Shown: piece after piece, positions 1-8,723 of the stretch
Position numbering within the stretch: the first letter of the stretch is position 1
How the letters are laid out: every line of letters begins with the position of its first letter
Source of the DNA: Planctomycetales bacterium 71-10
GTDB lineage: Bacteria > Planctomycetota > Planctomycetia > Isosphaerales > Isosphaeraceae
DNA: 64,000 nucleotides
Assembly (NCBI GenBank): GCA_001898385.1
Contig: MKTT01000089.1
Location: forward strand, 75,265-139,264
Reading direction: 5' to 3'
Translations under genes and position numbers: made by a program
Notes under the pieces: generated by a model
Told to the model about the DNA's origin: nothing
The model's database searches: none
Seen by the model: the letters and a program-made list of their open reading frames with translations, nothing else

Positions 1-21
1 GGGGGGGGGGGGGGGGGGGGG
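1..21. other. Poly-G run at the window start (probable sequencing artefact)
   Basis: The first 21 bases are all G and are followed at once by ordinary mixed sequence. Runs of this kind are typical of two-colour Illumina chemistry, where absence of signal is called as G, and they gather at contig ends. I infer that the window begins at or near a contig end and that these bases are not biological. Confidence 0.75.
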
Positions 22-121
22 CTAGAAATCCTTCCCCATCAAGAATTCGGTCGCCGCCGGCCCTGATGCGCGGAACATGCAAGCGAGAGGGCTTTCAAAA
101 ACCTTGGCGCGGGAGTCGACG

Positions 122-1258
122 ATGGTCTTCCCACTTCTCGTCTCGATCGCAATCGTTTCCGCACCGGGGGATCCGGGGAGCGATGCCGGATCCGTCCTGG
201 CGCGGTCCCTGGATAATATCAATAAGATCAAGGACGTCTATTTTCTCTATGAGGGCAAGAAGCGGCTTCTCAACGTGCCGCCCGCCGAGGTCGGCCGTCG
301 GCCGAATCCCTCGACCCGGGACTTCCAGGGGGCGTTCGCCTACCGGCTGGCCGACGACGCCATCGGGTGGGAGATCTACGAGGACGCCCCCGAGACCGAC
401 CTCGCCCAGCAGCACCGGATCTACGCCCTGATCGGCAATCAGATGGAGCAGGTGAACGCATTCGCCGACCTCGACGACGGGACCCCGGCGGTCGCCAAGG
501 TCCCGGGGGTCAAATATGTGATCGACATGCCCTACTCCCCGCTCCGGTTCATGCTGTTCTGGCGATTGCTGGACGCATCCCGGGATCCGGCCACCTGGGA
601 CTTCCGGGTCATCGGGCCGGAGGAGGCCGAGGGCCATCCCTGCACGGTCGTCGAGATGAACATCCTGGAAGGCGCGATGTTCCCCGATCGGCCCCTCCTC
701 CGGATGTGGCTCGACCCGGAAGCGGGGGGGATGCCGCGCCAGGCCGAGTGGCGGAAGAACGGCCTGACCACCCAGCGGATGAGGATCGAATCCAGGGCCT
801 TCCCGCGCCCGCAAGGCGGCGACGTCTGGTTCCCCGTCCGCGCGACCATCGATTCGTTCTCGCCCGAATTCGGCGAGAGGCCCGGCGATCCCTACTTCCA
901 CGAGGAGACGTCCGTCCTCGACGGCTCGCTCAAGTTCGACCAGGGCCTGACGGACAAGGATTTCTCGATCCGGCCGGGCAGCCGGATCTTCTCGGCCTCG
1001 AAGGCCCTGGCGAGCGCGAGGCGCTACGAGGCGACGCCCCTGAAGCGCGACGGCGCGAAGGTCGATCCGGCGAGCGTCCGCGAACGGCTGGAGACGCGGC
1101 TGGCCGAGGCCGACGCCCAGTCGAAGGAGCTTGAGGCGTCGTCGTCGTCGGCGGAGGTGGATTCGAACCTGAACGCGATCCGGCTCCCGCTGGCGGCGCT
1201 CGGATGCGCGGCCGTCGTCGCGGCCGTCGCCTGGAAGATCAAGACGAGGCCGCGTTGA
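122..1258 (+). CDS. Secreted LolA/DUF1571-like protein with C-terminal membrane anchor
   Basis: A 378-residue protein. I chose the ATG at 122 because GGGAG lies about six bases upstream and a short hydrophobic leader (MVFPLLVSIAIVSA) follows; an in-frame ATG at 77 has no such support. The middle (about residues 120-290) has the mixed beta pattern of LolA-like or DUF1571-like periplasmic proteins: a phrase about the protein's own content (HPCTVVEMN), then RMWLDPE and a long beta-rich stretch. Residues about 353-371 form a hydrophobic segment followed by KIKTRPR, consistent with a C-terminal anchor with a basic cytoplasmic end. The stop overlaps the start of the following peptidase gene, so the two are probably co-translated. 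The family assignment is by fold pattern and is tentative; the biochemical role is unknown. Confidence 0.6.
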   Translation: MVFPLLVSIAIVSAPGDPGSDAGSVLARSLDNINKIKDVYFLYEGKKRLLNVPPAEVGRRPNPSTRDFQGAFAYRLADDAIGWEIYEDAPETDLAQQHRIYALIGNQMEQVNAFADLDDGTPAVAKVPGVKYVIDMPYSPLRFMLFWRLLDASRDPATWDFRVIGPEEAEGHPCTVVEMNILEGAMFPDRPLLRMWLDPEAGGMPRQAEWRKNGLTTQRMRIESRAFPRPQGGDVWFPVRATIDSFSPEFGERPGDPYFHEETSVLDGSLKFDQGLTDKDFSIRPGSRIFSASKALASARRYEATPLKRDGAKVDPASVRERLETRLAEADAQSKELEASSSSAEVDSNLNAIRLPLAALGCAAVVAAVAWKIKTRPR

Positions 1259-1755
1259 ACAGCCGACGCCGATCGCCGACCGCCCGGGCCGCCGCCCTGG
1301 CCGCCGCCCTGTTGGGCCTCGGCCTGCTCCTCGCCGCGGGCCGGGCCCCGGGCCGGGCCGAATCGGCCGACGCGACGCCGGATTGCGGCGTCATGGCCCT
1401 GTACAACCTCCTGAACGTCTCGGGACGGTCGGCCTCCCTCGAAGACGTGCTCGCCGCCTCGCCGGCCTCCGGAGGGGACGGGCGTTCGATGCTGGAGCTG
1501 AAGCGGACGGCGTCGCGCCTGGGCCTGGAACTCGTCGGCCGCCTCGTCGAGGACAGGCGGACGGCGCCGACGTCCCCCTGGATCGCGTACATCGACGACG
1601 AGCAGCACGGCCATTACCTCGTCGTCCGGCCGGTCGGGCATACGGGCCGTCTCATCCAGGTCCTCGACGGCCTGGCCCCTCCCCGGGTGGTGGACGCCGC
1701 CGACTACTTCTCAAGGCCGGGGTGGACCGGCCTGGTCCTGGTCCCGCGAGGTTGA
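1255..1755 (+). CDS. C39-like cysteine peptidase, membrane-anchored
   Basis: A 166-residue protein. The start is a TTG at 1255 that overlaps the TGA of the upstream gene (TTGA), with GAGG five bases before it; the only ATG farther upstream (1204) lies deep inside the preceding gene. Residues 10-28 are a hydrophobic signal or anchor. DCGVMALYNLL (Cys44), GHYLVV (His120) and VLDG (Asp138) match the Cys-His-Asp arrangement of C39 peptidases, the fold used for leader-peptide cleavage in bacteriocin exporters. No ABC transporter domain is attached, so it is a stand-alone, probably extracytoplasmic, C39-like domain. Coupling to the LolA-like gene suggests a shared job. The substrate is unknown. Confidence 0.65.
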   Translation: MNSRRRSPTARAAALAAALLGLGLLLAAGRAPGRAESADATPDCGVMALYNLLNVSGRSASLEDVLAASPASGGDGRSMLELKRTASRLGLELVGRLVEDRRTAPTSPWIAYIDDEQHGHYLVVRPVGHTGRLIQVLDGLAPPRVVDAADYFSRPGWTGLVLVPRG

Positions 1756-1972
1756 GATTGGCGCGGCCTCGCGCTCCTCGCCTGCGGCGCCGTCGCCTGC
1801 CTCCTGATCTCGCCGAGGATCGCCCGTCGCCCCCCGCGGCCTCGCGATCGACCTTGATTTCCCCGGCCGGCTCCCGCATTGTGGGGGTCCATTCGCATCG
1901 GGACGATCGAGGACGGCGGCTCGAAGTCGGCAGGGACGGCGACGTCGCGAGGCCAGGGAGGACGGCTCGGAC

Positions 1973-4810
1973 ATGGCGGAAGCCGAAGGGACGACGGGCG
2001 GGCCGGCGCGGCCGCGGCGGGGCGACGGCTGGGGGTTCCGGATGACGGCGCTCGCCTGGATCGTCCTGGCGGCGACGCCCCTGTACTTGAACTTCGTCCT
2101 GTCGTTCGCCCGGGAGGACGCGAAGAAGCCGGCCGCCGCGGCCGCGCCGGCCGACGCCGTGGACGCGCAGCAGGTGCTCACCGTGGCCCGCGGCGGCTCC
2201 AGCGGGGCCGATTCCAACCTGCCGACCGTGGCGCGGATCTACAACGACTCGCAGTGGACCATCCTCACGGCCGTCCTGGCCCTCGCGCTGGCCTCGTACT
2301 GGCGGCTGTTCCCGATCGTCTGGCGGGCCGTCCACTCCGGCCTGGCCCCGCACGTGGCGATGCTGGCGGTGATCTTCCTGGTGTGGCTGATCTACGGCGG
2401 CCTCTCCAGCATGGGGATGCCCGGCCTGTTCTGGAGCCCCGAGCGCGGCGACCAGTTCATGGCCGGCCTGGGCTCGGCCCTGTTCGTCTTCTGGATGCTC
2501 TACCTGGTCTTCGTCAGCGACTACGAGGCGCACGCCGAGGATCCGGAGCATCGGCTCTGGATCCGCCTGGCCCCGGCGCTGGAGGCGTTCCTGCCGCCGT
2601 GGCTGGACCGTCTGGTCCCGGCGCGGGCGACGGCCAGCGGCCAGATGATCGGCTTCGTCTTCTTCGCGGCCTCGCCGGCCCTGCTCCTGCTGGCGATGCC
2701 GGCCGTCCTGCCGACGATCCGCGCCGGGGCGGTGAAGGACGTCGTGGCGGCGGACTGGCTGCTGGGCCTGGGCGCGGGCGTGGCGGCGGCCGTCCTGGTG
2801 GTGACGACCCGCATCCCCACCCGGCTCAACGAGCTGCGCCGGCAGGCGATGCGGCGGGAGTTCGACGCCAGGCACCTGTGGCGGCTGGACGCCGAGCGGC
2901 TCGACCCCGGCGGCAACGCCAAGAACATGCTGATCATCGTCGGCCTGCTGTACCTGGCGGCGTGGACCTTCCCGGGCGCGACCCAGCGGCTGTTCCCGCC
3001 GGCGTTCTCGCTCTGCATCCTGATGGGGGTCCTGGCGACGTTCGTGGTCTGGCTGGGCGTGCGCGGGCACTGGAAGTCGCGGGCGATCGCAGCCGGGGTC
3101 GTCCTGACGCTGGTGGCCGCGTCGGGGATGCTCGACTACGACGTCGTCGTCCGAGACCTCGCCGGCGTCACCCCGGGGTCCCCGAACCTGTACGCGACGC
3201 TCGGCGAGCAGTACCGCTACCACCTGAGCCTCAGCGGGTCCATGCCGGCGTCGTACGGCGAGGTCGTGGACCTGGCGGAGTTCCAGAAGTCGCGCAAGCT
3301 CGCCGACGGCCGCGCCGACTGGGAGGCCCGCGAGAAGATCCTGGACGCCTGGTCGTCCGGCATGAAGTGGGGCGGCCCCGGGTCGGCGCCCGGCTCCGGG
3401 GGCGTGGGCAAGCCCATCGTGGTGGTGGTGACGACCAGCGGCGGGGCCCTCCGCGCCTCGATCTGGACCCAGGCCGTGCTCCGCAGGCTCGACGAGGCGT
3501 TCCCCGGCTTCCACCGCCACGTCCGCCTGATCACCGGCGCCTCGGGCGGCATGCTCGGCGCGGCGCGGTACGTCGCCCTGCACGACGAGGACCCGGACGC
3601 CCGCAACGTCCTGGCCGCCGGCGGCCGGCACCCGGACTTCCTCGGCCCCATCGCCTGGCAGATCGCCTTCCGCGACTTCCTCCCCAACGCCCTCCTCCCG
3701 TTCCCGGTCTACAACCGCGGCGACGTCCTGGAGGACGCCTGGTGCGACTACGCGCCGGAGCTGCGCAAGACCTTCGGGTCGATGGCCGCCCGCGAGCGCG
3801 CCGGGACCATCCCTTCCATCGTCTTCTCGCCCATGCTCGTCGAGGACGGCCGCCGCGTCCTGATCGGCAACCTGCCGATGGCCGACCTGACCGTCCACCT
3901 CAACGGCGTCCTGCTCGACGAGGGCCGCGACGACCTCATCAGGCGCTACCTGGAGGGGAAGCCCAAGACCAAGGACGGCCGCCTCAAGACCGCGGCCGAC
4001 GTCGACGACTACGACCTGGAGTACCCGTCGCTCAGCTCGTTCTCGGCGCTGGAGTTCTCCAAGCTGTTCGGCGGGCACGAGGCCCTGGACCATCTCCGGC
4101 TGGCCTCGGCCGTCCGGATGAGCGCCACGTTCCCGTTCATCACCTCGGTCGTCGCCCTCCCCACGTTCCCCGCCCGCCACGTCGTCGACGCCGGCTACTA
4201 CGACAACTACGGCGTGAACCTGGGCGCCGCCTGGATCAACAGCCATCGCGAGTGGCTCCGCCGCAACGCGGCCGGCGTGCTGGTGGTGCAGGTCCGCGCC
4301 TTCCGCAACGAGAAGCGGCTGAAGATCCTCGACCAGGAGGTCTACGCCCCCCCCGCCAAGCCCGAGGCCGAGGCGTCCGCCAAGGTGTACGACTGGGTCG
4401 CCTGGGGCGTCGGCCTGATCCCCCAGTTCCTCACCCTGCTCAACGACGGCGTCCGCGCCGTCGCCATCCCCGCCCAGGGGGTCGCCATGGCGCGCGAATC
4501 CTCCATGTTCTTCCGCAACGACGAGGACCTGGAGTCGCTCCACGAGCTGTTCCGCCGCCTCACCGGCGACGACGCCTTCTTCCGCACCGTCGTCTTCACC
4601 TGCGACACCATCCAGGTCGGCCAGGCGGCCCAGAACGTCGAGACCCTCAACTGGTACATCGACCCCGTCGAGTACACCCAGATCGAGCAGAACATGAACC
4701 CCCACGACCCGACCACGCAGACCGGCCGCGAGCGCAACCACCTGCGCCTCCAGCGCCTCAAGGAGTGGTGGCGGTCCCGCGGCGGCGTTGCCGAGCCCGA
4801 CCCCCGCTGA
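1973..4810 (+). CDS. Polytopic membrane protein with C-terminal patatin-like phospholipase domain
   Basis: A 945-residue protein. The first ~400 residues hold about nine hydrophobic segments (for example FLVWLIYGG, FVFWMLYLVFV and LLLLAMPAVL). The C-terminal half is patatin-like: TTSGGALRASIW is the oxyanion region (about residue 485), GASGG near residue 521 is the G-x-S-x-G nucleophile elbow, and VVDAGYYDNYG near residue 738 carries the catalytic Asp. Patatins use a Ser-Asp dyad to cleave acyl chains from lipids. The multi-spanning N-terminus places the lipase at the membrane. About 215 non-coding bases separate it from the C39 gene. A GGAGG sits 11 bases before the ATG. The physiological substrate cannot be told from sequence. 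Confidence 0.75.
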   Translation: MAEAEGTTGGPARPRRGDGWGFRMTALAWIVLAATPLYLNFVLSFAREDAKKPAAAAAPADAVDAQQVLTVARGGSSGADSNLPTVARIYNDSQWTILTAVLALALASYWRLFPIVWRAVHSGLAPHVAMLAVIFLVWLIYGGLSSMGMPGLFWSPERGDQFMAGLGSALFVFWMLYLVFVSDYEAHAEDPEHRLWIRLAPALEAFLPPWLDRLVPARATASGQMIGFVFFAASPALLLLAMPAVLPTIRAGAVKDVVAADWLLGLGAGVAAAVLVVTTRIPTRLNELRRQAMRREFDARHLWRLDAERLDPGGNAKNMLIIVGLLYLAAWTFPGATQRLFPPAFSLCILMGVLATFVVWLGVRGHWKSRAIAAGVVLTLVAASGMLDYDVVVRDLAGVTPGSPNLYATLGEQYRYHLSLSGSMPASYGEVVDLAEFQKSRKLADGRADWEAREKILDAWSSGMKWGGPGSAPGSGGVGKPIVVVVTTSGGALRASIWTQAVLRRLDEAFPGFHRHVRLITGASGGMLGAARYVALHDEDPDARNVLAAGGRHPDFLGPIAWQIAFRDFLPNALLPFPVYNRGDVLEDAWCDYAPELRKTFGSMAARERAGTIPSIVFSPMLVEDGRRVLIGNLPMADLTVHLNGVLLDEGRDDLIRRYLEGKPKTKDGRLKTAADVDDYDLEYPSLSSFSALEFSKLFGGHEALDHLRLASAVRMSATFPFITSVVALPTFPARHVVDAGYYDNYGVNLGAAWINSHREWLRRNAAGVLVVQVRAFRNEKRLKILDQEVYAPPAKPEAEASAKVYDWVAWGVGLIPQFLTLLNDGVRAVAIPAQGVAMARESSMFFRNDEDLESLHELFRRLTGDDAFFRTVVFTCDTIQVGQAAQNVETLNWYIDPVEYTQIEQNMNPHDPTTQTGRERNHLRLQRLKEWWRSRGGVAEPDPR

Positions 4811-4850
4811 GCGCCGCGCCAGACCGGGCCAGGGACCTCGGGCGGCTCCC

Positions 4851-4919
4851 GTAGGCTGGGTCGCGACCCAGCCCGCGATACGCGACGCCTCATCCGGGCT
4901 GGGTCTCGACCCAGCCTAC
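4851..4919. repeat. 69-bp palindromic repeat (GTAGGCTGGGTC family), copy 1
   Basis: Two 23-base arms that are inverted copies of each other with one mismatch (each containing GGCTGGGTC and GACCCAGCC) flank a 23-base spacer. Each arm is also palindromic on its own. It lies between the convergent patatin and endonuclease III genes. A second copy of the same 69-base length, including a similar spacer in inverted orientation, is at 15805-15873. It may act as a bidirectional terminator or may be a REP-like mobile sequence. Confidence 0.85.
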
Positions 4920-4991
4920 GAGATCGACCCGTAGCATGAATTGCGACCGCTTGTATCCGGAGATCGCGCCGCGCGGGGCCCGCGTCCCTCC

Positions 4992-5675
4992 TCAGCGGCT
5001 GGACGTCACCCCGACGCGCCGGCACATGGAGAGCAGCAGGCACGTCGAGCACCTCGGCGCGACCCCCGTGCAGACGGACTTGCCGAACGGGACCAGCAGC
5101 TCGTTCGTCGCGATCCAGTAGCGGCGGGGGAGGGCCTCCTCCAGCGCCTTCATGGTCTGCTCGGGCGTCCGCGTCGCCACCAGGCCCCAGCGGTTGGCGA
5201 TGCGATGGACGTGGACGTCGACCGGGACGATCGGCACGCCGAAGGCGACGGCCAGCGTCAGCGCGGCGACCTTCGGCCCGACGCCGCGGAAGGCCGTCAG
5301 GCCCTCCATCGTCGCCGGGACCTCGCCGTCGTGGTCGTCTCGGATCCGGCGGGCGATCTCCAGGACGTCGCGCGCCTTGGGCTCGGGGAACGTCGCCGGC
5401 CGGATCAGCTCGATCAACCGGGCCTCGCCCAGCGCCAGGACGTCCGCGGGGGCCGGGGCCTCGGCGAACAGCCGCAGGGCGACGGCCAGCGTCGTCTCGT
5501 CGCGCGTCCGGGCCGAGATCAGGCTCGCGACGAGCACCTGGAACGGGCTGCCGAACCCGCGGTCGCGGAGGTCGAACACGGCCGCCTTCGGGCGCCCCCG
5601 CACCGCCGCCCGCAGCCTGCGGAACGCCTCGTCGGCGTCCCACGGCTCCGTCCCGCCGATCGTCTCGCCGCCCAT
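4992..5675 (-). CDS. nth: Endonuclease III (DNA glycosylase/AP lyase)
   Basis: A 227-residue protein of the usual Nth length. It removes oxidised pyrimidines in base excision repair and nicks the abasic site. The helix-hairpin-helix reads FRGVGPKVAALTL with the catalytic Lys135; VPVDVHVHRI holds the catalytic Asp153. Four cysteines at 202, 209, 212 and 218 (C-x6-C-x2-C-x5-C) are the canonical 4Fe-4S ligands. The E. coli SAQATD segment reads SARTRD here. It is a single gene convergent with the patatin gene; the epimerase gene lies upstream on the same strand, 76 bases away. Confidence 0.93.
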   Translation of the reverse strand: MGGETIGGTEPWDADEAFRRLRAAVRGRPKAAVFDLRDRGFGSPFQVLVASLISARTRDETTLAVALRLFAEAPAPADVLALGEARLIELIRPATFPEPKARDVLEIARRIRDDHDGEVPATMEGLTAFRGVGPKVAALTLAVAFGVPIVPVDVHVHRIANRWGLVATRTPEQTMKALEEALPRRYWIATNELLVPFGKSVCTGVAPRCSTCLLLSMCRRVGVTSSR

Positions 5676-5751
5676 CGTCCGTCCTCCCCTCGCCCGGGAT
5701 CGGACGCAAGCGATCGCCGTGCCGAAGCCGACCGGGCGGGGGGCCGGGCGA

Positions 5752-6702
5752 TCAGGTCGCGGACCGCCGCCACTCCACGTAGCGCCGGAGGCCCTCGGCG
5801 AATGGGGTCCTCGGCCGGTATCCCAGCTCGGCCTCGGCGCGGGAGACGTCGGCGAAGGTCTGCCGGACGTCGCCGGGCTGCTCGGGCCGGCGGTCGATGA
5901 TCGGCTCCTGGCCCAGCGCCTCGCCGATCGCCGCGATCATGCTCCGCAGGTCGATCGGGTCGGAGTTGCCGAGGTTGTAGAGGTGATACCCGCGGCAGCG
6001 CTCGACCGCCGCGACGACGCCGTCGACGATGTCGCCGACGTAGGTGTAGTCGCGTCGGGTCGAGCCGTCGCCGAACATGGGGACGGGCTCCCCGCGCTCG
6101 ATCAGGTCGGCGAACTTCGCGATGGCCAGGTCGGGGCGGTTCCGGGGCCCGTAGGCGGTGAAGAACCGGAGGCCGGTGGCGGGGAGGCCGTGCAGGTGGT
6201 GGAAGGCGTGCGCCATCAGCTCGCACGCCTTCTTCGACGCGGCGTAGGGGCTGACGGGATGGTCCACCCGGTCGTCCTCGCGGAACGGGGCCGAGTCCCG
6301 GTCGCCGTAGACGCTGGAGCTGGAGGCGTAGACGAACCGCGGCCTGGGCTCGATGCGGCACGCGGCCTCCAGCAGGTTCACCGTCCCGGTGACGTTGACC
6401 TGCGCGTACAGCGCGGGCTGCTCGATGCTGGGCCGGACCCCGGCGCGGGCCGCGAGGTGGACGATCGCGTCGGGCGCGAGCTCGCGCACCAGGCGGTCGA
6501 CCGCCTCGGCATCGCGGATGTCGGCCTCGACCAGGCGGAACCGGGGCGACCGCGAGGCCGCGGCCAGGTTGGCGCGCTTGACCTCCGCGGGGTAGTAGGG
6601 GTCGAAATTGTCCACGACCGTGACCTGGCCGCCGTCGGCGAGCAGGCGGTCGACCAGGTGCGAGCCGATGAACCCGGCCCCGCCGGTGACCAACGTCTTC
6701 AT
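5752..6702 (-). CDS. NAD-dependent sugar-nucleotide epimerase (UDP-glucuronate 4-epimerase-like)
   Basis: A 316-residue extended short-chain dehydrogenase. The start at 6702 gives MKTLVTGGAGFIGSH, the Rossmann glycine motif at the very N-terminus; the longer reading frame upstream is not protein-like. The active site is Y153-x3-K157 with the preceding SSSSVYG. NFDPYY near residue 32 and GDGSTRRDYTYV near the C-terminus are typical of UDP-glucuronate 4-epimerases and their close relatives. The product would be an activated sugar for surface polysaccharide. It lies downstream of a GT4 glycosyltransferase on the same strand, which supports that role. The exact sugar substrate is not certain. Confidence 0.85.
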   Translation of the reverse strand: MKTLVTGGAGFIGSHLVDRLLADGGQVTVVDNFDPYYPAEVKRANLAAASRSPRFRLVEADIRDAEAVDRLVRELAPDAIVHLAARAGVRPSIEQPALYAQVNVTGTVNLLEAACRIEPRPRFVYASSSSVYGDRDSAPFREDDRVDHPVSPYAASKKACELMAHAFHHLHGLPATGLRFFTAYGPRNRPDLAIAKFADLIERGEPVPMFGDGSTRRDYTYVGDIVDGVVAAVERCRGYHLYNLGNSDPIDLRSMIAAIGEALGQEPIIDRRPEQPGDVRQTFADVSRAEAELGYRPRTPFAEGLRRYVEWRRSAT

Positions 6703-6880
6703 GCGAGCGTCTCCTACCACGCGCGACGGACGCCCTGGTGGCGGGCCGCCGGCCGCTGCCGAGAAAATCGGGATCGTCGGGGCCTTGCGCCCCGCGCGTC
6801 GCCCCCGCCCCACCGCAGGGATCGGCGACGACCTTCGACCGTCGCGGGGCGAGGCGGCCCGCCACAGCCCGCAGGTCGCC

Positions 6881-8095
6881 TCAAGTCAAGGAGTCGGCCC
6901 GCGCCGCCTCGCCTCGCCGGGCCTCCAGGGCGGGGAAGATGTCGAGCAGGAACCCCTTGAGGCAGGCCCCCCAGCCCGCGCCCCGGTCGTAGAACCGCGC
7001 ACGCAGGTCGTCGCCGGCCCGGACCACTTCGTCGTAGCGGCCGGGGTCGTCGATCAGCGATTCGATCGCGTCGGCGTACGCCTCGACGGAGTCGGGCGGG
7101 ACCAGCACGACGGCCCCGCTCAACTCGGGGGAGCCCAGGCAGCCCGCGGACGTGACGGCGGGGCGCCCCGACAGGATGGTCTCGACGACGACCTTGTTGA
7201 ACCCCTCCGCGAACACGGTCCTTGTCGGGATCACGACGGCGAAGCTCGCCTGGAACGCCCCCGGCAGGTCCTTCCGGCCGGTGTAGCCCCGGAAGTGGAA
7301 CGAATCCTCCAGGCCCAGCGCCCGCACCTGCTCCTTCATCTCTTCCAACGCGGAGCCGTCCCCGCACACGTCGAAGACGAGGCCCCGGCGCCCGCGATCG
7401 CGGAGCCTCGCGGCGACGTCGACGAGGTCCAGGGCGCCCTTCTCCACCTCGACCCGGCCGACGAAGAGGATGCGCCTCGGGGCCTCGGCCGGGGCGGGGG
7501 AGTCGACGAACGTGCCGGGGGGGTAGCTGGGGCAGAAGGTCCGGACCGGCAGGGCGTCGCCGGCCACCTCCCGCAGCTCGCCCACGCTGTCCTCGGAGAT
7601 GCACATCACGCCCGACGAGCAGCGGCGGAAGTACCAGCCGTTGAGCCTCAGCAGCAGGCCCTGGAGCCCTCGCCGAGGGCGCTCGACGGCCCAGAGCCGG
7701 TTGTGGAGCGTGGGGAGGAGCTTCACCCCCAGCAGGCGGAGCGGGGCGAGGAGGAACCAATGGTCCCGGTCGTAGTGGACCACGAGGTCCGCCCGCGAGG
7801 CGATGATCGCGGCCAAGAGCCGGGCGTGATAGGCCAGGCTCCCCAGGTAATAGGCCGCGCGCCGTCGGCCGATCCAGGGCGCGGGCCAGTTCTCGATCTC
7901 GATCCCGTCGGCCGCGATCTTGTCCCCATCGGGGTAGGTCGTCACGACCTTGGCGGCGAGGCCCAACTCGCGGCAGACGTCGAAGAACTGCCCCGAATAA
8001 GTGATCGCCACCTGCCCCGGGTCGTGCTCGCCTTTCAGATAATGTCGATAGGTTCCGACCACGTTCCCGGGGCCCGCGATGTAGAAGATCTTCAT
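6881..8095 (-). CDS. Glycosyltransferase family 4
   Basis: A 404-residue protein with GT-B fold features. The N-terminal domain begins MKIFYIAGPGNVVG; the C-terminal domain has ILFVGRVEVEKGALDLV, VFDVCGDG, FRGYTG and FAEGFNKVVVE, the last being the E-x7-E motif of retaining GT4 enzymes. The cytosolic enzyme transfers a sugar from a nucleotide donor to a growing glycan. It is encoded upstream of the epimerase on the same strand (178-base gap) and divergently from the Zn-ribbon methyltransferase, forming a small polysaccharide locus. Donor and acceptor are unknown. Confidence 0.85.
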   Translation of the reverse strand: MKIFYIAGPGNVVGTYRHYLKGEHDPGQVAITYSGQFFDVCRELGLAAKVVTTYPDGDKIAADGIEIENWPAPWIGRRRAAYYLGSLAYHARLLAAIIASRADLVVHYDRDHWFLLAPLRLLGVKLLPTLHNRLWAVERPRRGLQGLLLRLNGWYFRRCSSGVMCISEDSVGELREVAGDALPVRTFCPSYPPGTFVDSPAPAEAPRRILFVGRVEVEKGALDLVDVAARLRDRGRRGLVFDVCGDGSALEEMKEQVRALGLEDSFHFRGYTGRKDLPGAFQASFAVVIPTRTVFAEGFNKVVVETILSGRPAVTSAGCLGSPELSGAVVLVPPDSVEAYADAIESLIDDPGRYDEVVRAGDDLRARFYDRGAGWGACLKGFLLDIFPALEARRGEAARADSLT

Positions 8096-8723
8096 ACGTT
8101 GCAGAGACTCCCACCGTGCCGGGGGCCGCGAGGACTCGTCCGCTTCAGGTCGGGGCCCGCCCGGGCACCCCGGCCCGGCCCGATCGCGATGACCGGCGAG
8201 CCTCGCAGCCCGGTCGAGGGTCGCCTCCGCCGGGCCGGGATGGGCCCGGCTCCCCGGCCGTCTTGCACCGGGCCCCGAGCCTGAGGGTCGCGAGCGGCGT
8301 CCAGATCGCGCGACGACCTGACGCCCGCGTCGACCGATCCTCCCTTGCGAGGGCGTCCCCGGGCGATCGACCCAGGATATCGGCCCATCGATCCGCGATT
8401 CAAGAGAGGAGGGCGGCTTTCATCGCCCGGCGCGCGGGGCCGCAGGCGGGACCTCCCCGCCCGCGACTTCGCCGGGGCGGCGGGCCGTCGATCGGCGTGC
8501 GAAGGGCGAAGGGGCGGCCAGGCCCGCCCCGGGATCGATAGCCGGCCTTCGCCGGCCGGTCGTGGCGGGCCGTATCCGTCGCGGTGCGTTTCGTGCTACA
8601 GTCGCTCGGCCTCGCGCGGGCGCCGAACTCGCCCTCGGGAGCCCGGACGCGACGTCCAGCGGGCGTGGCCCCGGCGGGCCGCCGTCGACGCCGGCCGCCC
8701 CCACCCGAATGGAGATACACCCG
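8096..8723. other. Divergent intergenic region (628 bp)
   Basis: This separates the start of the GT4 gene (minus) from the start of the methyltransferase gene (plus). I see no convincing coding frame, RNA gene or repeat. It must contain the promoters of both genes, but I could not pick clear -35/-10 pairs in the GC-rich sequence. Confidence 0.5.

Noticed and set aside
1652..4741. A 1029-residue open frame antisense to the patatin gene
   Set aside because: High GC makes long stop-free antisense frames common. Its translation is low-complexity Val/Gly/Ala/Asp/Arg with no motif, while the opposite strand has a clear patatin.
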